A DNA stretch of 64,000 nt, from positions 1-64,000 of the forward strand of contig PJFB01000003.1 of NCBI GenBank assembly GCA_003574895.1, in the 5' to 3' direction. Source of the DNA: Geobacter sp. (lineage in GTDB: Bacteria; Desulfobacterota; Desulfuromonadia; Geobacterales; Pseudopelobacteraceae). Made by a program: the position numbers and the translations under genes. Shown here piece after piece: positions 1 through 9,734 of this stretch. Positions within the stretch are counted from its first letter, which is position 1. The number at the start of each line of letters is the position of its first letter. The notes below the pieces were generated by a model. The model was not told where the DNA came from and did no database searches. It worked only from the letters and a program-made list of their open reading frames with translations.

Positions 1-50
1 TCTCTGATATCTTAACTGTAAAACAAAATTGGACCTTACCAGCTGTTTTA

Positions 51-1493
51 TCAGTAAATTTCAAAAAACACCCCGGTTCCAAGTTTATGAACTTTAATCA
101 GATTCGTGGAGCCACGTGCCTCAATTGGAATGCCCATGATGATAATAATGATGTCTCCTTTACGGTATCCAAGTGCAAACATGACTTGTTCTACCGTTCT
201 TATCTGCTGATCCATCCCCTCCATGGCACCTATACCCACTGTCCTTATTCCAAAATATATGGACAATCTTCGTTCGATTTCCGGGGATGTCGTAAAACCA
301 AAGATCGGAATTCGCGGCCTGAAGCGCGATATGAGCGCAGCAGTACTACCTGATTGAGTGAAGACGGTAATCGCTTTGGCATTTAGGCTTTCAGCCGCAC
401 GACAGGCGGATTCCGCCACAGCTTGGGCAATACTTGGTGTTGAAATGATGCCTTTATCTGTTTTACTCCAGAAATTAGCACTTTCGACATCACGAGCAAT
501 GCGGTTCATGGTTTCCACTGCCTCGAACGGGTAATCGCCCGAGGCGGTTTCCGCTGATAGCATCACGGCATCTGTGCCGTCTACAATTGCGTTGGCAACA
601 TCAGATGTTTCCGCTCTGGTAGGGCGAGGATTGCGCACCATTGAGTCAAGCATTTGTGTAGCAGTTATGACCGCTTTGCCCGCGTCGTTACAGGCCTGTA
701 TGATCTTTTTTTGATAAATGGGGACCTTTTCAGCCTCAATCTCGACCCCCAGATCGCCGCGCGCCACCATGACCGCATCCGTTGCCCGTAGGATTTTCTT
801 AAAATTACGTAGGGCTTCCGGCTTCTCTATCTTTGCTACAACCGGCGTATTTTTGCCTTTCATATAAATTATCCGCTTTATCTGTTCTACATCTTCGGAT
901 GTTCTGACAAAAGATAACGCCACGAAATCCACACCCGCATTGAGGGCAAAATCGAGATCAATGAGGTCCTTGGCTGTCAGCGACGGGGCGGAAACATGAA
1001 CTCCGGGCAAATTGATACCCTTGTTGTTTTTCAGTACTCCGCCGGTGATCACTTGGCAACGTACCAGTTCACCTTCTATTCCAAGGACCTTTAAGTCAAG
1101 CAAACCGTCATCCAGGAGAATCCGAGAACCAACCTTCACGTCAAACGGAAGTGAACGATATACGGTAGGTATGACCCCATCACTACCCAAGACATCATCG
1201 GTTGTGATAACCACTTCCTGGCCTTTGGAAAGGGTCATGGCATTGCCAGCCATTTTCCCAGTTCTTATCTTGGGCCCCTGCAGGTCAGCCAGAATGCCAA
1301 CGGTCCTCCCACACATCTCAGAGGCTTTTCTGATGTGTTGGATCAGCTCCAGCTTCTGGGCGTTGTCACCATGTGAAAAATTGAGCCGAAAAATATCCGC
1401 ACCTGCGTGCAGGAGCCGGCCAACCATCTCTTCAGTTGAACTGGCAGGGCCAAGTGTTGCCACGATTTTGGTCTTTCGGAATGTCTTTGTCAT
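51..1493 (-). CDS. pyk: Pyruvate kinase
   Basis: Cytosolic glycolytic enzyme converting phosphoenolpyruvate and ADP to pyruvate and ATP. Seen: N-terminal TKIVATLGPAS, RLNFSHG, LADLQGPKIRTG, the catalytic-lysine signature VVAKIEKPEAL, MVARGDLGVE, and TQMLDSM followed by RPTRAETSDVANA; a C-terminal alpha/beta domain ends near residue 480, the normal bacterial length. Two in-frame ATGs lie 6 nt apart. I chose the second because AGAGG ends 6 nt before it but abuts the first. It begins 14 nt after the aconitase stop, so the two are probably co-transcribed. Confidence 0.95.
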   Translation of the reverse strand: MTKTFRKTKIVATLGPASSTEEMVGRLLHAGADIFRLNFSHGDNAQKLELIQHIRKASEMCGRTVGILADLQGPKIRTGKMAGNAMTLSKGQEVVITTDDVLGSDGVIPTVYRSLPFDVKVGSRILLDDGLLDLKVLGIEGELVRCQVITGGVLKNNKGINLPGVHVSAPSLTAKDLIDLDFALNAGVDFVALSFVRTSEDVEQIKRIIYMKGKNTPVVAKIEKPEALRNFKKILRATDAVMVARGDLGVEIEAEKVPIYQKKIIQACNDAGKAVITATQMLDSMVRNPRPTRAETSDVANAIVDGTDAVMLSAETASGDYPFEAVETMNRIARDVESANFWSKTDKGIISTPSIAQAVAESACRAAESLNAKAITVFTQSGSTAALISRFRPRIPIFGFTTSPEIERRLSIYFGIRTVGIGAMEGMDQQIRTVEQVMFALGYRKGDIIIIIMGIPIEARGSTNLIKVHKLGTGVFFEIY

Positions 1494-1507
1494 TCGCATC
1501 CTCTAGC

Positions 1508-3442
1508 TTACTCTGGGTGTTGACGCACATAATTAAGGGTTCCGCCGGCCAGCAACTCCTTCCGTTGCCGTTCGGAAACATTCAGGAGAGTTATTATCTC
1601 CGTGCCATTAACAATGATCGGGATCTCCGTGACGGCGTCTTCCACTAAAAGCCGCAGGCCAGAAAACGAGATATTGTCGCCCTGATTAATCCGATCATAG
1701 TCATCCGGATTTTTAAAGGTTAAAGGCATTATTCCAAAGTTTATAAGATTGGCCTTATGAATTCGAGCAAAACTCTTGGCGATTTTAGCACGGATGCCGA
1801 GATAGCGAGGGGCGATGGCGGCATGTTCGCGTGAGGATCCCTGCCCGTAGTTCTCGCCACCAATAATGATGCCATTGCCGGCGGACTTGGCGCGGGAAGG
1901 GAATGTGGGGTCAATCTGTTCAAAAACATGTTCGCTGATGGCAGGTATGTTGCTCCGCAACGGCAACACCTTATTACCCGCAGGCATGATATGGTCTGTG
2001 GTAATATTATCTCCTACCTTGAAAACCACCTCCGCCAGCAGAGTATCCGGCAAAGGTTCGAAATCGGGAAGCGGGACGATGTTGGGCCCGGTCTTGATCT
2101 CAACCGAGGATGTATCTTCCAGCGGCAGGATAATGCCGGAATCGTCCAACAGATACTTGGACGGATTCTGCACTGCCGGATATGACTTTATTTCACCAAG
2201 TTTTCGCGGGTCGGTGATTACGCCGAAAATACCGGCAGCAACAGCGGTTTCCGGCGAGCAAAGGTAGACCTTGTCGTCTTTGGTGCCACTCCGTCCCGGG
2301 AAATTGCGTGGAAAGGTGCGCAAGGAAACCTGGTTGGTACCGGGAGCCTGCCCCATGCCGATACATCCGAGGCAACCTGACTGGTGGATAATCGCGCCTG
2401 CCATGAGCAGGGTTACTATGCCACCTTGGTCGGCCACATTCTCCAATACCTGACGGCTGCCGGGATTGACATGGAACGAAACCTGCGGGGCGATGCGTTG
2501 CCCCTCAAGGACCCGGCAGACAGTCATCAAATCGCGAAAAGAGGAATTTACCGAACTACCCACCAGAACCTGATCGACCTTGATCCCCTCGACTTCCGAC
2601 ACCTTCACCACTTTGTCCGGCGATGAAGGGCAAGCGATCAACGGTTCGAGGGTTGAGAGGTCAATCTCGTCGTATTCATCATAGCTGGCACCCTCATCAG
2701 GAGCCAAAGGTCGCCAGCACTCGCCCCTGCCCTGCGAAACCAGGAACTCGCGCGTCCGGTCGTCTGAGGGGAAGATGGACGTAGTCGCACCCAGTTCTGC
2801 CCCCATGTTGCCGATGGTAGCCCGATCCGTGACCGAAAGCGTGGCCACGCCGGGACCGTAATATTCGATGATCTTTCCCACCCCCCCTTTAACGGTATGA
2901 CGACGAAGCATCTCCAGGATAACATCCTTGCCGGACACCCAATCAGGCAGCCTGCCAGTCAGCTTGACCCCCATAACCTTGGGGCAGGGGAGGTAAAAAG
3001 GGTGACCCGCCATGGCCAGAGCCACATCAAGACCACCCGCGCCAATGGCGATCATCGACAACCCGGCCGCGGTCGTACTATGGGAGTCCGCGCCCAGCAG
3101 CACCTTGCCCGGCACGCCGAAGCGCTCCAGATGAACCTGGTGTGAGACGCCGTTGCCCGGCTTGGAGAGGTGCACGCCGAATTTCATGGCCGCACTGGTC
3201 AGGAATGCGTGATCATCTGCATTCTTGTAATCGGTTTGCAGCAGATTGTGATCGATGTATTGAGCCGCCAACTCCACCTTGACGCGCGGCATACCCATGG
3301 CAATGAACTCCAGCATTGCCATGGTACCGGTAGCATCCTGCAACAGAGTATGATCGATACGTATCGCAATCTCTTTGCCAGGTACTAATTCGCCTTCGAC
3401 GAGATGGTCCTCAAGGATTTTTACAGCAAGATTTTTGGACAT
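1508..3442 (-). CDS. Aconitate hydratase, short Aquifex-type
   Basis: Interconverts citrate and isocitrate in the TCA cycle using a [4Fe-4S] cluster. At 644 residues it is shorter than AcnA (about 890) and resembles the compact Aquifex-type aconitases. Seen: GADSHSTT near residue 118, GNMGAELGATTS near 211, the cluster-cysteine region SGCLGCIG with C357 and C360, and a C-terminal swivel domain with GGENYGQGSSREHAA and RIHKANLINFGIMP. GGGGAAG-like ribosome binding sequence precedes the ATG. The isopropylmalate isomerase/homoaconitase family is the alternative, but fused large and small domains and the motifs favour aconitase. Confidence 0.9.
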   Translation of the reverse strand: MSKNLAVKILEDHLVEGELVPGKEIAIRIDHTLLQDATGTMAMLEFIAMGMPRVKVELAAQYIDHNLLQTDYKNADDHAFLTSAAMKFGVHLSKPGNGVSHQVHLERFGVPGKVLLGADSHSTTAAGLSMIAIGAGGLDVALAMAGHPFYLPCPKVMGVKLTGRLPDWVSGKDVILEMLRRHTVKGGVGKIIEYYGPGVATLSVTDRATIGNMGAELGATTSIFPSDDRTREFLVSQGRGECWRPLAPDEGASYDEYDEIDLSTLEPLIACPSSPDKVVKVSEVEGIKVDQVLVGSSVNSSFRDLMTVCRVLEGQRIAPQVSFHVNPGSRQVLENVADQGGIVTLLMAGAIIHQSGCLGCIGMGQAPGTNQVSLRTFPRNFPGRSGTKDDKVYLCSPETAVAAGIFGVITDPRKLGEIKSYPAVQNPSKYLLDDSGIILPLEDTSSVEIKTGPNIVPLPDFEPLPDTLLAEVVFKVGDNITTDHIMPAGNKVLPLRSNIPAISEHVFEQIDPTFPSRAKSAGNGIIIGGENYGQGSSREHAAIAPRYLGIRAKIAKSFARIHKANLINFGIMPLTFKNPDDYDRINQGDNISFSGLRLLVEDAVTEIPIIVNGTEIITLLNVSERQRKELLAGGTLNYVRQHPE

Positions 3443-3580
3443 GACGCTTCCCCTTACAAAAAATCAATTTAATCCAGCATTAATATTTTAACGCATATTT
3501 ATACTTCTGCCTAATCTTGGCAACAGTGCCCCGATATTCTTGATGGATTTTATCGCAGCAGTTTTGTTAAACTAACCCAC

Positions 3581-4102
3581 ATGCATATGAAACCCGCCCT
3601 TGGGCCTGCCTTAGCTTGTTTTCTCCTATTAGCCGCCATGGTCAGCTTGCCACCGCACCATGCCTATGCCGTCCTGCCCACGGTTGAGCGAGTGATCGTC
3701 TACAAAAACCAGAAGATCATGCAACTGCTCTCAGGAAACGAAGTGGTCAGATCATATCAGGTGGCACTGGGAAGAAACCCGCTCGGCCGCAAACAAAGGG
3801 CAGGTGACTGCCGGACTCCGGAAGGGACCTATATAATCGACCATCACAAAAAAGACAGCCGGTTTTACAAATCACTGCACATTTCCTATCCCAACAAACA
3901 GGATCTGGCCGTTGCCAGGACTCTCGGCCAACCACCTGGTAGAGACATCATGATTCATGGTCTTCCAAAAGGATTTGAGGATCTGGCCGACTTTCACTAC
4001 AGAAGAAATTGGACCAAAGGCTGCATAGCCGTGAACAATGCTGAGATGGACGAGTTATGGCGAATGGTAGCAGACGGCACGCCTATCATCATAAAGCCAT
4101 AA
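3581..4102 (+). CDS. Periplasmic L,D-transpeptidase (YkuD domain)
   Basis: Predicted exported peptidoglycan-modifying enzyme of the YkuD/ErfK family, which makes 3-3 crosslinks or attaches proteins to peptidoglycan. Residues 1-30 form a signal peptide (hydrophobic run ACFLLLAAMVSL, cleavage likely after AYA). The catalytic part has H126 in IMIHGLP and the nucleophile C148 in WTKGCIAVNN, the GCIAV variant common in short single-domain members. The length, 173 residues, is normal. An in-frame ATG 6 nt downstream is an alternative start; no strong ribosome site is visible for either. It is divergent from the aconitase gene and converges with the ClC gene. Confidence 0.88.
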   Translation: MHMKPALGPALACFLLLAAMVSLPPHHAYAVLPTVERVIVYKNQKIMQLLSGNEVVRSYQVALGRNPLGRKQRAGDCRTPEGTYIIDHHKKDSRFYKSLHISYPNKQDLAVARTLGQPPGRDIMIHGLPKGFEDLADFHYRRNWTKGCIAVNNAEMDELWRMVADGTPIIIKP

Positions 4103-4136
4103 CCTGCCTACTTCTGTGACTCTTCTTCACCCGAAT

Positions 4137-5930
4137 CTATTTAGGGCCTGTAACCATTGGAAAGAATTCTGCACTTTGGAAGACCGTATCCGCAATCTGC
4201 TCGACACCGATTATGCCAACGACATTACTCGGCAACGCCGCTTCCCCATGCACAACCAAAGCACCGGATGCATTTGCCAGATGCATTCTCGTAATTATGT
4301 TGTAATACTGGCTTTCTTCAGTCACCACGATATAATTAAGCCCTGGTAAGTTTGCAACCGAATCAGAATCAATCTTGAAGTGTGCGGCCTCCAGCGCCGC
4401 TTCACGTGACAGAAGGCCGAGTACTTTTTCCTGATCGATGATGAGGTACCAGTGCATCTCAGGTGTATTCCGGATCAATTCCCCCAGGTCTAGGACAGTC
4501 AAATTCACGCTAATCGTGCAGAACCTTGTATCCATAATCTCCTTTGCCTTTTTAAGATTATGAATATTGGAATGAAGCGCCTCGGGCATCAAATGTCCCC
4601 GCCTCGCAAGCTTCATGGTGTAGATACTCTCCCGACAAAGCAGCTTCCGAACACCGAAACTTATGGCCACGGTTATTGTCACAGGAATCACCACGCTATA
4701 GTCCAGGGTCATTTCCATGATCATCACTATTGCGGTAAGGGCCGCCCCGGTGACCCCCCCCACGCTCCCGGCCATTCCTGCTATTGCAAAAGCAGGAGCA
4801 CTTATTCCAAGTCCAGGGAATAGACTATTGAGAACAATTCCATATGCCCCACCACATGAAGCGCCGATGAACAGGGATGGAGAGAAAATCCCCCCGGATC
4901 CTCCAGACCCGATGGTCAATGCAGTAGCAACCAGTTTAAGTACGAAAAGAATCAGAAGGAATCCTGCCCCTTGTAAAGTCGTTGTCAGTATGTCCTGGAT
5001 CGCTGCGTACCCAACACCCTCGATATAATAGTGCCCTGAATACATCTGAAGTGCGGTAAACATCACACCAACCAGGAGCATACCCGTTATATGCCGCACA
5101 TAATCGTTGCCGGGAAAATGGTTTTCGAACAGGTCTTCCAAGCCATAAACGGCCCTGATAAAGATTGTGGATACAACACCGAGGCCGATCCCAAGGCCAA
5201 CATAGGCAAGAAGCACGAGCGGATTGTCGAGCTGAAAGAATGGTGATTCGAGGGCAGGAATCTTAAAAGCCGGGTATGTGCCGAAAAAAAGTTGCCCGAT
5301 ATATGTAGCCGTTGCTGTGGCTATGACCACAGGGACCAGGGTTCTGACGCTTATTTCAAAAAGCAGGATTTCCGTAGCAAACAGCAGGCCTCCCAACGGG
5401 GTGTTAAAAGTTGCGGCAATCCCGCCACCGGCTCCGGCAGCGATCAAAACATTGCATTGCCATGGACTCATCCGCAGCAATTGGCCCAGTGTCGAACCAA
5501 AGGCCGATCCGATCTGGGCAATGGGCCCTTCCCTACCCACTGAACCGCCGGTACCGATGGAGAGGGCCGAAGCCAGTGATTTCACTACAGCCACCACCGG
5601 GCGTATGATCCCTCTGTTATAATAGATCGCATCCATCACTTCGGGGACGCCATGTCCCTTTGCCTCTGGTGCAAAATTCCTTACCAGGTAAACGACACCT
5701 ATCGCACCGACAACCGGCACCAGTACGACTAACATTCCCCATTGGCTGGGACTCGCATGGATATTCGCGTCGTAGACAATCGACAACTTGCCGTAAAAGA
5801 AAATATTGTGAATAAGGGCAATCAAAGAGCGGAACAGATATGCCCCGCAACCGGCAATAATACCGGTAACAAAAGAAAGAGAGGCCAAGACAAAAGGTCC
5901 GTACTCCTTTCTTTCCAACATCTCAACCAT
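4137..5930 (-). CDS. ClC-family chloride channel or Cl-/H+ antiporter with C-terminal CBS pair
   Basis: Inner-membrane ClC protein, 597 residues. The membrane domain (about residues 1-430) carries the three anion-pathway signatures: GHGVPE near residue 92 (variant of GSGIP), GREGP at 132-136 with gating glutamate E134, and GGIFSPSLF. Residues after about 450 form a CBS-domain pair, a cytosolic nucleotide-sensing module that often regulates ClC proteins. Retention of the gating glutamate favours an exchanger or gated channel; transport mode cannot be told from sequence. AAAGGG lies 6 nt before the ATG. It sits in a run of ion-homeostasis genes. Confidence 0.92.
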   Translation of the reverse strand: MVEMLERKEYGPFVLASLSFVTGIIAGCGAYLFRSLIALIHNIFFYGKLSIVYDANIHASPSQWGMLVVLVPVVGAIGVVYLVRNFAPEAKGHGVPEVMDAIYYNRGIIRPVVAVVKSLASALSIGTGGSVGREGPIAQIGSAFGSTLGQLLRMSPWQCNVLIAAGAGGGIAATFNTPLGGLLFATEILLFEISVRTLVPVVIATATATYIGQLFFGTYPAFKIPALESPFFQLDNPLVLLAYVGLGIGLGVVSTIFIRAVYGLEDLFENHFPGNDYVRHITGMLLVGVMFTALQMYSGHYYIEGVGYAAIQDILTTTLQGAGFLLILFVLKLVATALTIGSGGSGGIFSPSLFIGASCGGAYGIVLNSLFPGLGISAPAFAIAGMAGSVGGVTGAALTAIVMIMEMTLDYSVVIPVTITVAISFGVRKLLCRESIYTMKLARRGHLMPEALHSNIHNLKKAKEIMDTRFCTISVNLTVLDLGELIRNTPEMHWYLIIDQEKVLGLLSREAALEAAHFKIDSDSVANLPGLNYIVVTEESQYYNIITRMHLANASGALVVHGEAALPSNVVGIIGVEQIADTVFQSAEFFPMVTGPK

Positions 5931-6049
5931 TACAATCCCTTTACATAATAAAGATAACCAACTCGCTTAGTTTAAAGCGCTCTGTTTGCGTAAATCACTT
6001 TTTAATACTAACAAGAGCAATCAGGTAGTCAATGTCCAGGCCCAATGAT

Positions 6050-6077
6050 TTGTCATTCAAGGCATCCTTTGTATAAT
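6050..6077 (+). promoter_or_regulatory. Sigma-70-type promoter of the H+-ATPase gene
   Basis: TTGTCA (6050-6055), a 16-nt spacer and TATAAT (6072-6077). The same boxes, same spacing and much of the flanking sequence (TTTGTCATTCA, then CCTTTGTATAATT) recur before kup at 11673-11700. Start of transcription is expected near 6084, giving a leader of about 108 nt. Confidence 0.65.
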
Positions 6078-6090
6078 TAATTCAGCCAAC

Positions 6091-6106
6091 TTGGGAGCAG
6101 TCCCAA
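6091..6106 (+). other. Hairpin in the H+-ATPase leader
   Basis: A perfect 6-bp inverted repeat, TTGGGA and TCCCAA, with loop GCAG, just downstream of the predicted transcription start. It is followed at 6111 by GCCGTTCGCGCCATGGCG, which resembles GCCGTTCGTGCGATTGCG at 11720 in the kup leader. It may stabilise or regulate the mRNA. No known riboswitch class was recognised. Confidence 0.4.
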
Positions 6107-6191
6107 CCATGCCGTTCGCGCCATGGCGCCGGCACATTCCCGGTAGCGACACGCGAAAAGATAAAAATGCAGCATTCCGAGCGGGGGTTGT

Positions 6192-8798
6192 ATGACAAAG
6201 AGCACTGAAACGTTTTCATCCTTATCCATAGATGACACCCTCAACGAACTTCGAAGCGATAGAAGCAAAGGCCTCTCCGCAGAGGAGGCAGGGGAACGGC
6301 TGAAGCTATACGGCTACAATGAAATTCCCGAAAAGTCGGAGTCGCTGTTCCACCGGATTATACGACGCTTCTGGGGACCAATCCCATGGATGATAGAGGC
6401 TGCGGCACTACTGTCTGCGCTGGTCGGGAAGTGGGAAGACTTCTCGATCATCACCATTCTCCTCGTTACCAATGTTTTCATAGACTTCTGGCAGGAATCC
6501 AAGGCGCTGAACGCTCTCAAGGTACTGAAGGAAAAACTGGCGAAAAATGCCCTGGTTTTACGTGACGGGGTATATCGGACCATCGATGCCAGGAACCTGG
6601 TACCGGGAGACATCATCAAGGTCAAGATAGGCGACCTGATACCGGCTGACCTCAAGCTCATCGAAGGTGACTACATCCAGGCGGACCAGTCGGCCTTGAC
6701 CGGAGAGTCGTTGCCTTCAAGCAAGAAAGCCGGAGATATCGCCTATTCCAATTCCGTGGTAAAGCAGGGGGAGATGCTGGGAGTCGTCATCAATACGGCG
6801 CTCAATACATTCTTCGGCAAGACGGTAGCACTGGTCGCCCAGGCACAGCGGGAAGAAAAGAGCCACTTTCAAAAGGCCGTCATCAATATCGGCAACTATC
6901 TGATCCTGATCACCATCTTTCTGGTGGCAGTCATCCTTATCACGGCAATGTTCCGGCACGAGAACATGCTGGAGATCCTCCGCTTCGCCCTGGTCCTGAC
7001 CGTGGCCGCCATACCGGTTGCCATGCCGGCGATCCTTTCCGTCACCATGGCGATCGGAGCCATGAACCTGGCAAAGAAGCACGCCATTGTCAGCCGCCTG
7101 GTAGCCATCGAAGAGCTGGCCGGTGTCGATATCCTCTGCTCAGACAAAACCGGAACCCTTACCCAGAACCGCATGACCGTGGCCGATCCTGTGACTGCCA
7201 TCGGCCACGACGTTAAAGAACTGCTGCTGTGCGCTGCGCTCGCCTCCCGTGAAGAAAACAGCGATCCGATTGAGCTCCCCATCTTCGAATACCTGCGGGC
7301 CGGGGCGGAAACTGACAGCCTTGCAGCATACCGGCAGGTTTCTTTCGTTCCCTTTGATCCTGTAAGCAAGAGGACCGAGGCGCTGGTCGAGGCAGAGGGC
7401 GGGAACTTTGCCGTTACCAAAGGTGCGCCTCAGGTCATCCTTGAGTTGTGCGGCGACAAACCGGAACACCGGGACATGGCCCGAAGGGTCGATAAGTTTG
7501 CCGGGAACGGCTACCGTACCCTTGGTGTTGCCCGAAAACGCCCCGATGACACCCAATTCGATTTCCTGGGCCTTATTCCGCTCTTCGATCCCCCCAGGGA
7601 TGATTCGCAAAGCACCATAGAAGAGGCCAAGCGCCTCGGTATCAATGTCAAGATGGTCACCGGGGACAACATCGCAATTGCCCGGCACATTGCCGAAGTA
7701 CTCGGGGTCGGCACGGAAATCCTCAATGCCCGGGAACTGAGCGGAGCAAGCACCCGTGAATTCATCCTGCTGGGTGAGGTGGTCGCAAAGACCCTGGTGA
7801 GAAAACTCTCTCCCGACATGGGTGAGGAGGACGCGGAGCAGTTCGGCCGGTCGGTTGTGAAGTCGCTGGAAAAGGAGTTCGAAAAGCTCACCCTGCCCAA
7901 AGGGTATGTGCAGAGTCATGAATCGGAGATCATTGCCCTCATCGAGGATGCCCACGGCTTTGCCCAGGTATTCCCCGAGGACAAGTATCTTATCGTTGAC
8001 CGGCTTCAGAAAGGCCGCCACATTGTCGGCATGACCGGCGACGGCGTTAACGATGCGCCTGCTCTGAAGAAGGCCGATGCCGGCATAGCGGTTTCCGGGG
8101 CCACGGACGCGGCCCGTGCCGCCGCCGACCTCATCCTGTTGGCGCCCGGCCTTTCCGTCATCGTTGACGCGGTGAAAGGGGCAAGGGTCACCTTCGAGAG
8201 AATGAAAAGCTACAGCATCTACCGGATCGCCGAAACCATCCGGGTAATCCTCTTCATGACCGCCTCCATCCTCATCTTCAACTTTTACCCGGTGACCGCC
8301 ATCATGATCATCATCCTGGCATTTCTCAACGACATCCCGATCCTTGCCATCGCCTTCGACAATACCAAGGTCGATGACCGCCCGATACGCTGGAATATGG
8401 CCGAAGTCATGACACTTGCCACGGTTCTCGGCATCCTGGGGGTCATCGCCAGCTTCGGGATCTTCTACCTGGCCAAGGTTTACTTCAAGCTGCCCGCCGA
8501 ACAGGTGCAAAGTTTCGTCTTCCTGAAACTCGCCATCGCCGGGCACCTGACCATCTTCGTCACCCGCACCGAGCGAAGGTTCTGGCAACCGCCCTATCCT
8601 GCCCCGGCGCTCTTCTGGGCGGCAATGGCGACCAAGATCGCGGCGACAATCTTTGCCGTTTACGGCTGGTTCATTGCCCCCATCGGCTGGCAGTATGCCT
8701 TGCTTGTCTGGGGGTATGCGCTCAGCTGGTTTGTTGTTAACGATTTAATCAAGGTATGGGTCTACAAGCTTCTGCGCAAAGAGCGGATCATCCATTGA
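6192..8798 (+). CDS. Plasma-membrane proton-efflux P-type ATPase (P3A)
   Basis: Integral-membrane ion pump of 868 residues that energises H+ export with ATP. Seen in order: N-terminal cytosolic segment, paired membrane helices, actuator loop LTGES at 169-173, PVAMPA in helix 4, phosphorylation site CSDKTGTLTQN with D318, nucleotide-binding region, MVTGDN, hinge GMTGDGVNDAPALKKADAG, and a helical C-terminus. The short N-terminus without metal-binding domains and the PVAMP motif fit the P3A family rather than metal or Ca2+ pumps. Its promoter is almost identical to that of kup, suggesting coupled H+ and K+ control. Confidence 0.92.
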   Translation: MTKSTETFSSLSIDDTLNELRSDRSKGLSAEEAGERLKLYGYNEIPEKSESLFHRIIRRFWGPIPWMIEAAALLSALVGKWEDFSIITILLVTNVFIDFWQESKALNALKVLKEKLAKNALVLRDGVYRTIDARNLVPGDIIKVKIGDLIPADLKLIEGDYIQADQSALTGESLPSSKKAGDIAYSNSVVKQGEMLGVVINTALNTFFGKTVALVAQAQREEKSHFQKAVINIGNYLILITIFLVAVILITAMFRHENMLEILRFALVLTVAAIPVAMPAILSVTMAIGAMNLAKKHAIVSRLVAIEELAGVDILCSDKTGTLTQNRMTVADPVTAIGHDVKELLLCAALASREENSDPIELPIFEYLRAGAETDSLAAYRQVSFVPFDPVSKRTEALVEAEGGNFAVTKGAPQVILELCGDKPEHRDMARRVDKFAGNGYRTLGVARKRPDDTQFDFLGLIPLFDPPRDDSQSTIEEAKRLGINVKMVTGDNIAIARHIAEVLGVGTEILNARELSGASTREFILLGEVVAKTLVRKLSPDMGEEDAEQFGRSVVKSLEKEFEKLTLPKGYVQSHESEIIALIEDAHGFAQVFPEDKYLIVDRLQKGRHIVGMTGDGVNDAPALKKADAGIAVSGATDAARAAADLILLAPGLSVIVDAVKGARVTFERMKSYSIYRIAETIRVILFMTASILIFNFYPVTAIMIIILAFLNDIPILAIAFDNTKVDDRPIRWNMAEVMTLATVLGILGVIASFGIFYLAKVYFKLPAEQVQSFVFLKLAIAGHLTIFVTRTERRFWQPPYPAPALFWAAMATKIAATIFAVYGWFIAPIGWQYALLVWGYALSWFVVNDLIKVWVYKLLRKERIIH

Positions 8799-8846
8799 CC
8801 GGAACGTGACCAATACCGTCTGACTCCTGGCTTTAGAAATGGCGGA

Positions 8847-9734
8847 CTATTTCTTGCCCTTTTTCCCGCCTTTTCCCTTTACCTTCCCATTGTTTCTTGC
8901 GGCCGCCTCTTCCTCTGCCTGGTGGTATTTCTCCTTGATTTCCCCGATATCCACCGACGGCTGAGGAAATGTCATCTTCAGCGACTCCAGGGCCTCGACC
9001 ACTATCTGCGATACAGCCAGATTGCGGAACCACTTATGGTTGGCGGGGATGACGTACCAAGGGGCGTGCGCCGTGCTGCACCTGCTCAGGGCATCCTCGA
9101 AGGCCTTGCTGTAATCGTCCCAATACTTGCGTTCCTTGTAGTCCGACTCGCTGATCTTCCAGTGCCGCGCCGGATCATCGATCCGCTGTTTGAAGCGCCG
9201 GAGCTGCTCGTCCGGACTGATGTGCAGAAAGAACTTCAGGATATGGGTGCCGTTGTCGGCAAGGTTTTTTTCAAAATCGTTGATCTGTTCATAACGCTTC
9301 GACCAAACCTTCTTCGAGACCAGACCATGCACCCGGCTGACCAGAACATCTTCGTAATGGGAACGATTGAAAATGGCAACCTGGCCGCGTTGCGGCGCGG
9401 CCAGGTGAATGCGCCAGAGAAAATCATGGGCCGCCTCCTCGGCCGAGGGGACCTTAAAACCGTATACCCTTGAGCCTTGTGGATTCATATTGCCGAGAAC
9501 GTGATTGATGGTGCCATCCTTGCCTCCGGCATCCATGGCCTGCAGGATGATGAGCAGCGACTGCTTGCCCTCGGCGTACAGGAGGTACTGAAGTTCGCGC
9601 AGCTGTTGCGTGTATTTCTCCAGCTCCACCAGTGCCGATGCCTGGTCCTCGTGTTTATCCTTAAACGCGGCATCAATCCTGTCCAACCTGACCCTGCTCC
9701 CGGGATTTACCCTGAATTTTTCGCTGTATTTCAT
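8847..9734 (-). CDS. Polyphosphate:nucleotide phosphotransferase, PPK2 family
   Basis: Cytosolic PPK2-type kinase moving phosphate between polyphosphate and nucleotides. Seen: Walker A-like AMDAGGKDGTINHV near residue 66, Walker B-region NRSHYEDVLVSRVH, a lid with RRFKQRIDDPARHWKIS, and a lysine-rich tail (KGKGGKKGKK). From the chosen ATG it is 295 residues, the normal length for a single-domain PPK2. An upstream start would add 61 unrelated residues that overlap sulP in another frame. GGAAGGAG precedes this ATG, which overlaps the sulP stop by 4 nt (ATGA), so translation is probably coupled. Substrate preference (ADP, AMP or GDP) is unknown. Confidence 0.9.
   Translation of the reverse strand: MKYSEKFRVNPGSRVRLDRIDAAFKDKHEDQASALVELEKYTQQLRELQYLLYAEGKQSLLIILQAMDAGGKDGTINHVLGNMNPQGSRVYGFKVPSAEEAAHDFLWRIHLAAPQRGQVAIFNRSHYEDVLVSRVHGLVSKKVWSKRYEQINDFEKNLADNGTHILKFFLHISPDEQLRRFKQRIDDPARHWKISESDYKERKYWDDYSKAFEDALSRCSTAHAPWYVIPANHKWFRNLAVSQIVVEALESLKMTFPQPSVDIGEIKEKYHQAEEEAAARNNGKVKGKGGKKGKK

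Noticed and set aside
7140-8588. Minus-strand ORF of 482 residues within the H+-ATPase gene
   Set aside because: Low-complexity acidic/histidine-rich translation caused by the other strand; the ATPase frame has all family motifs.
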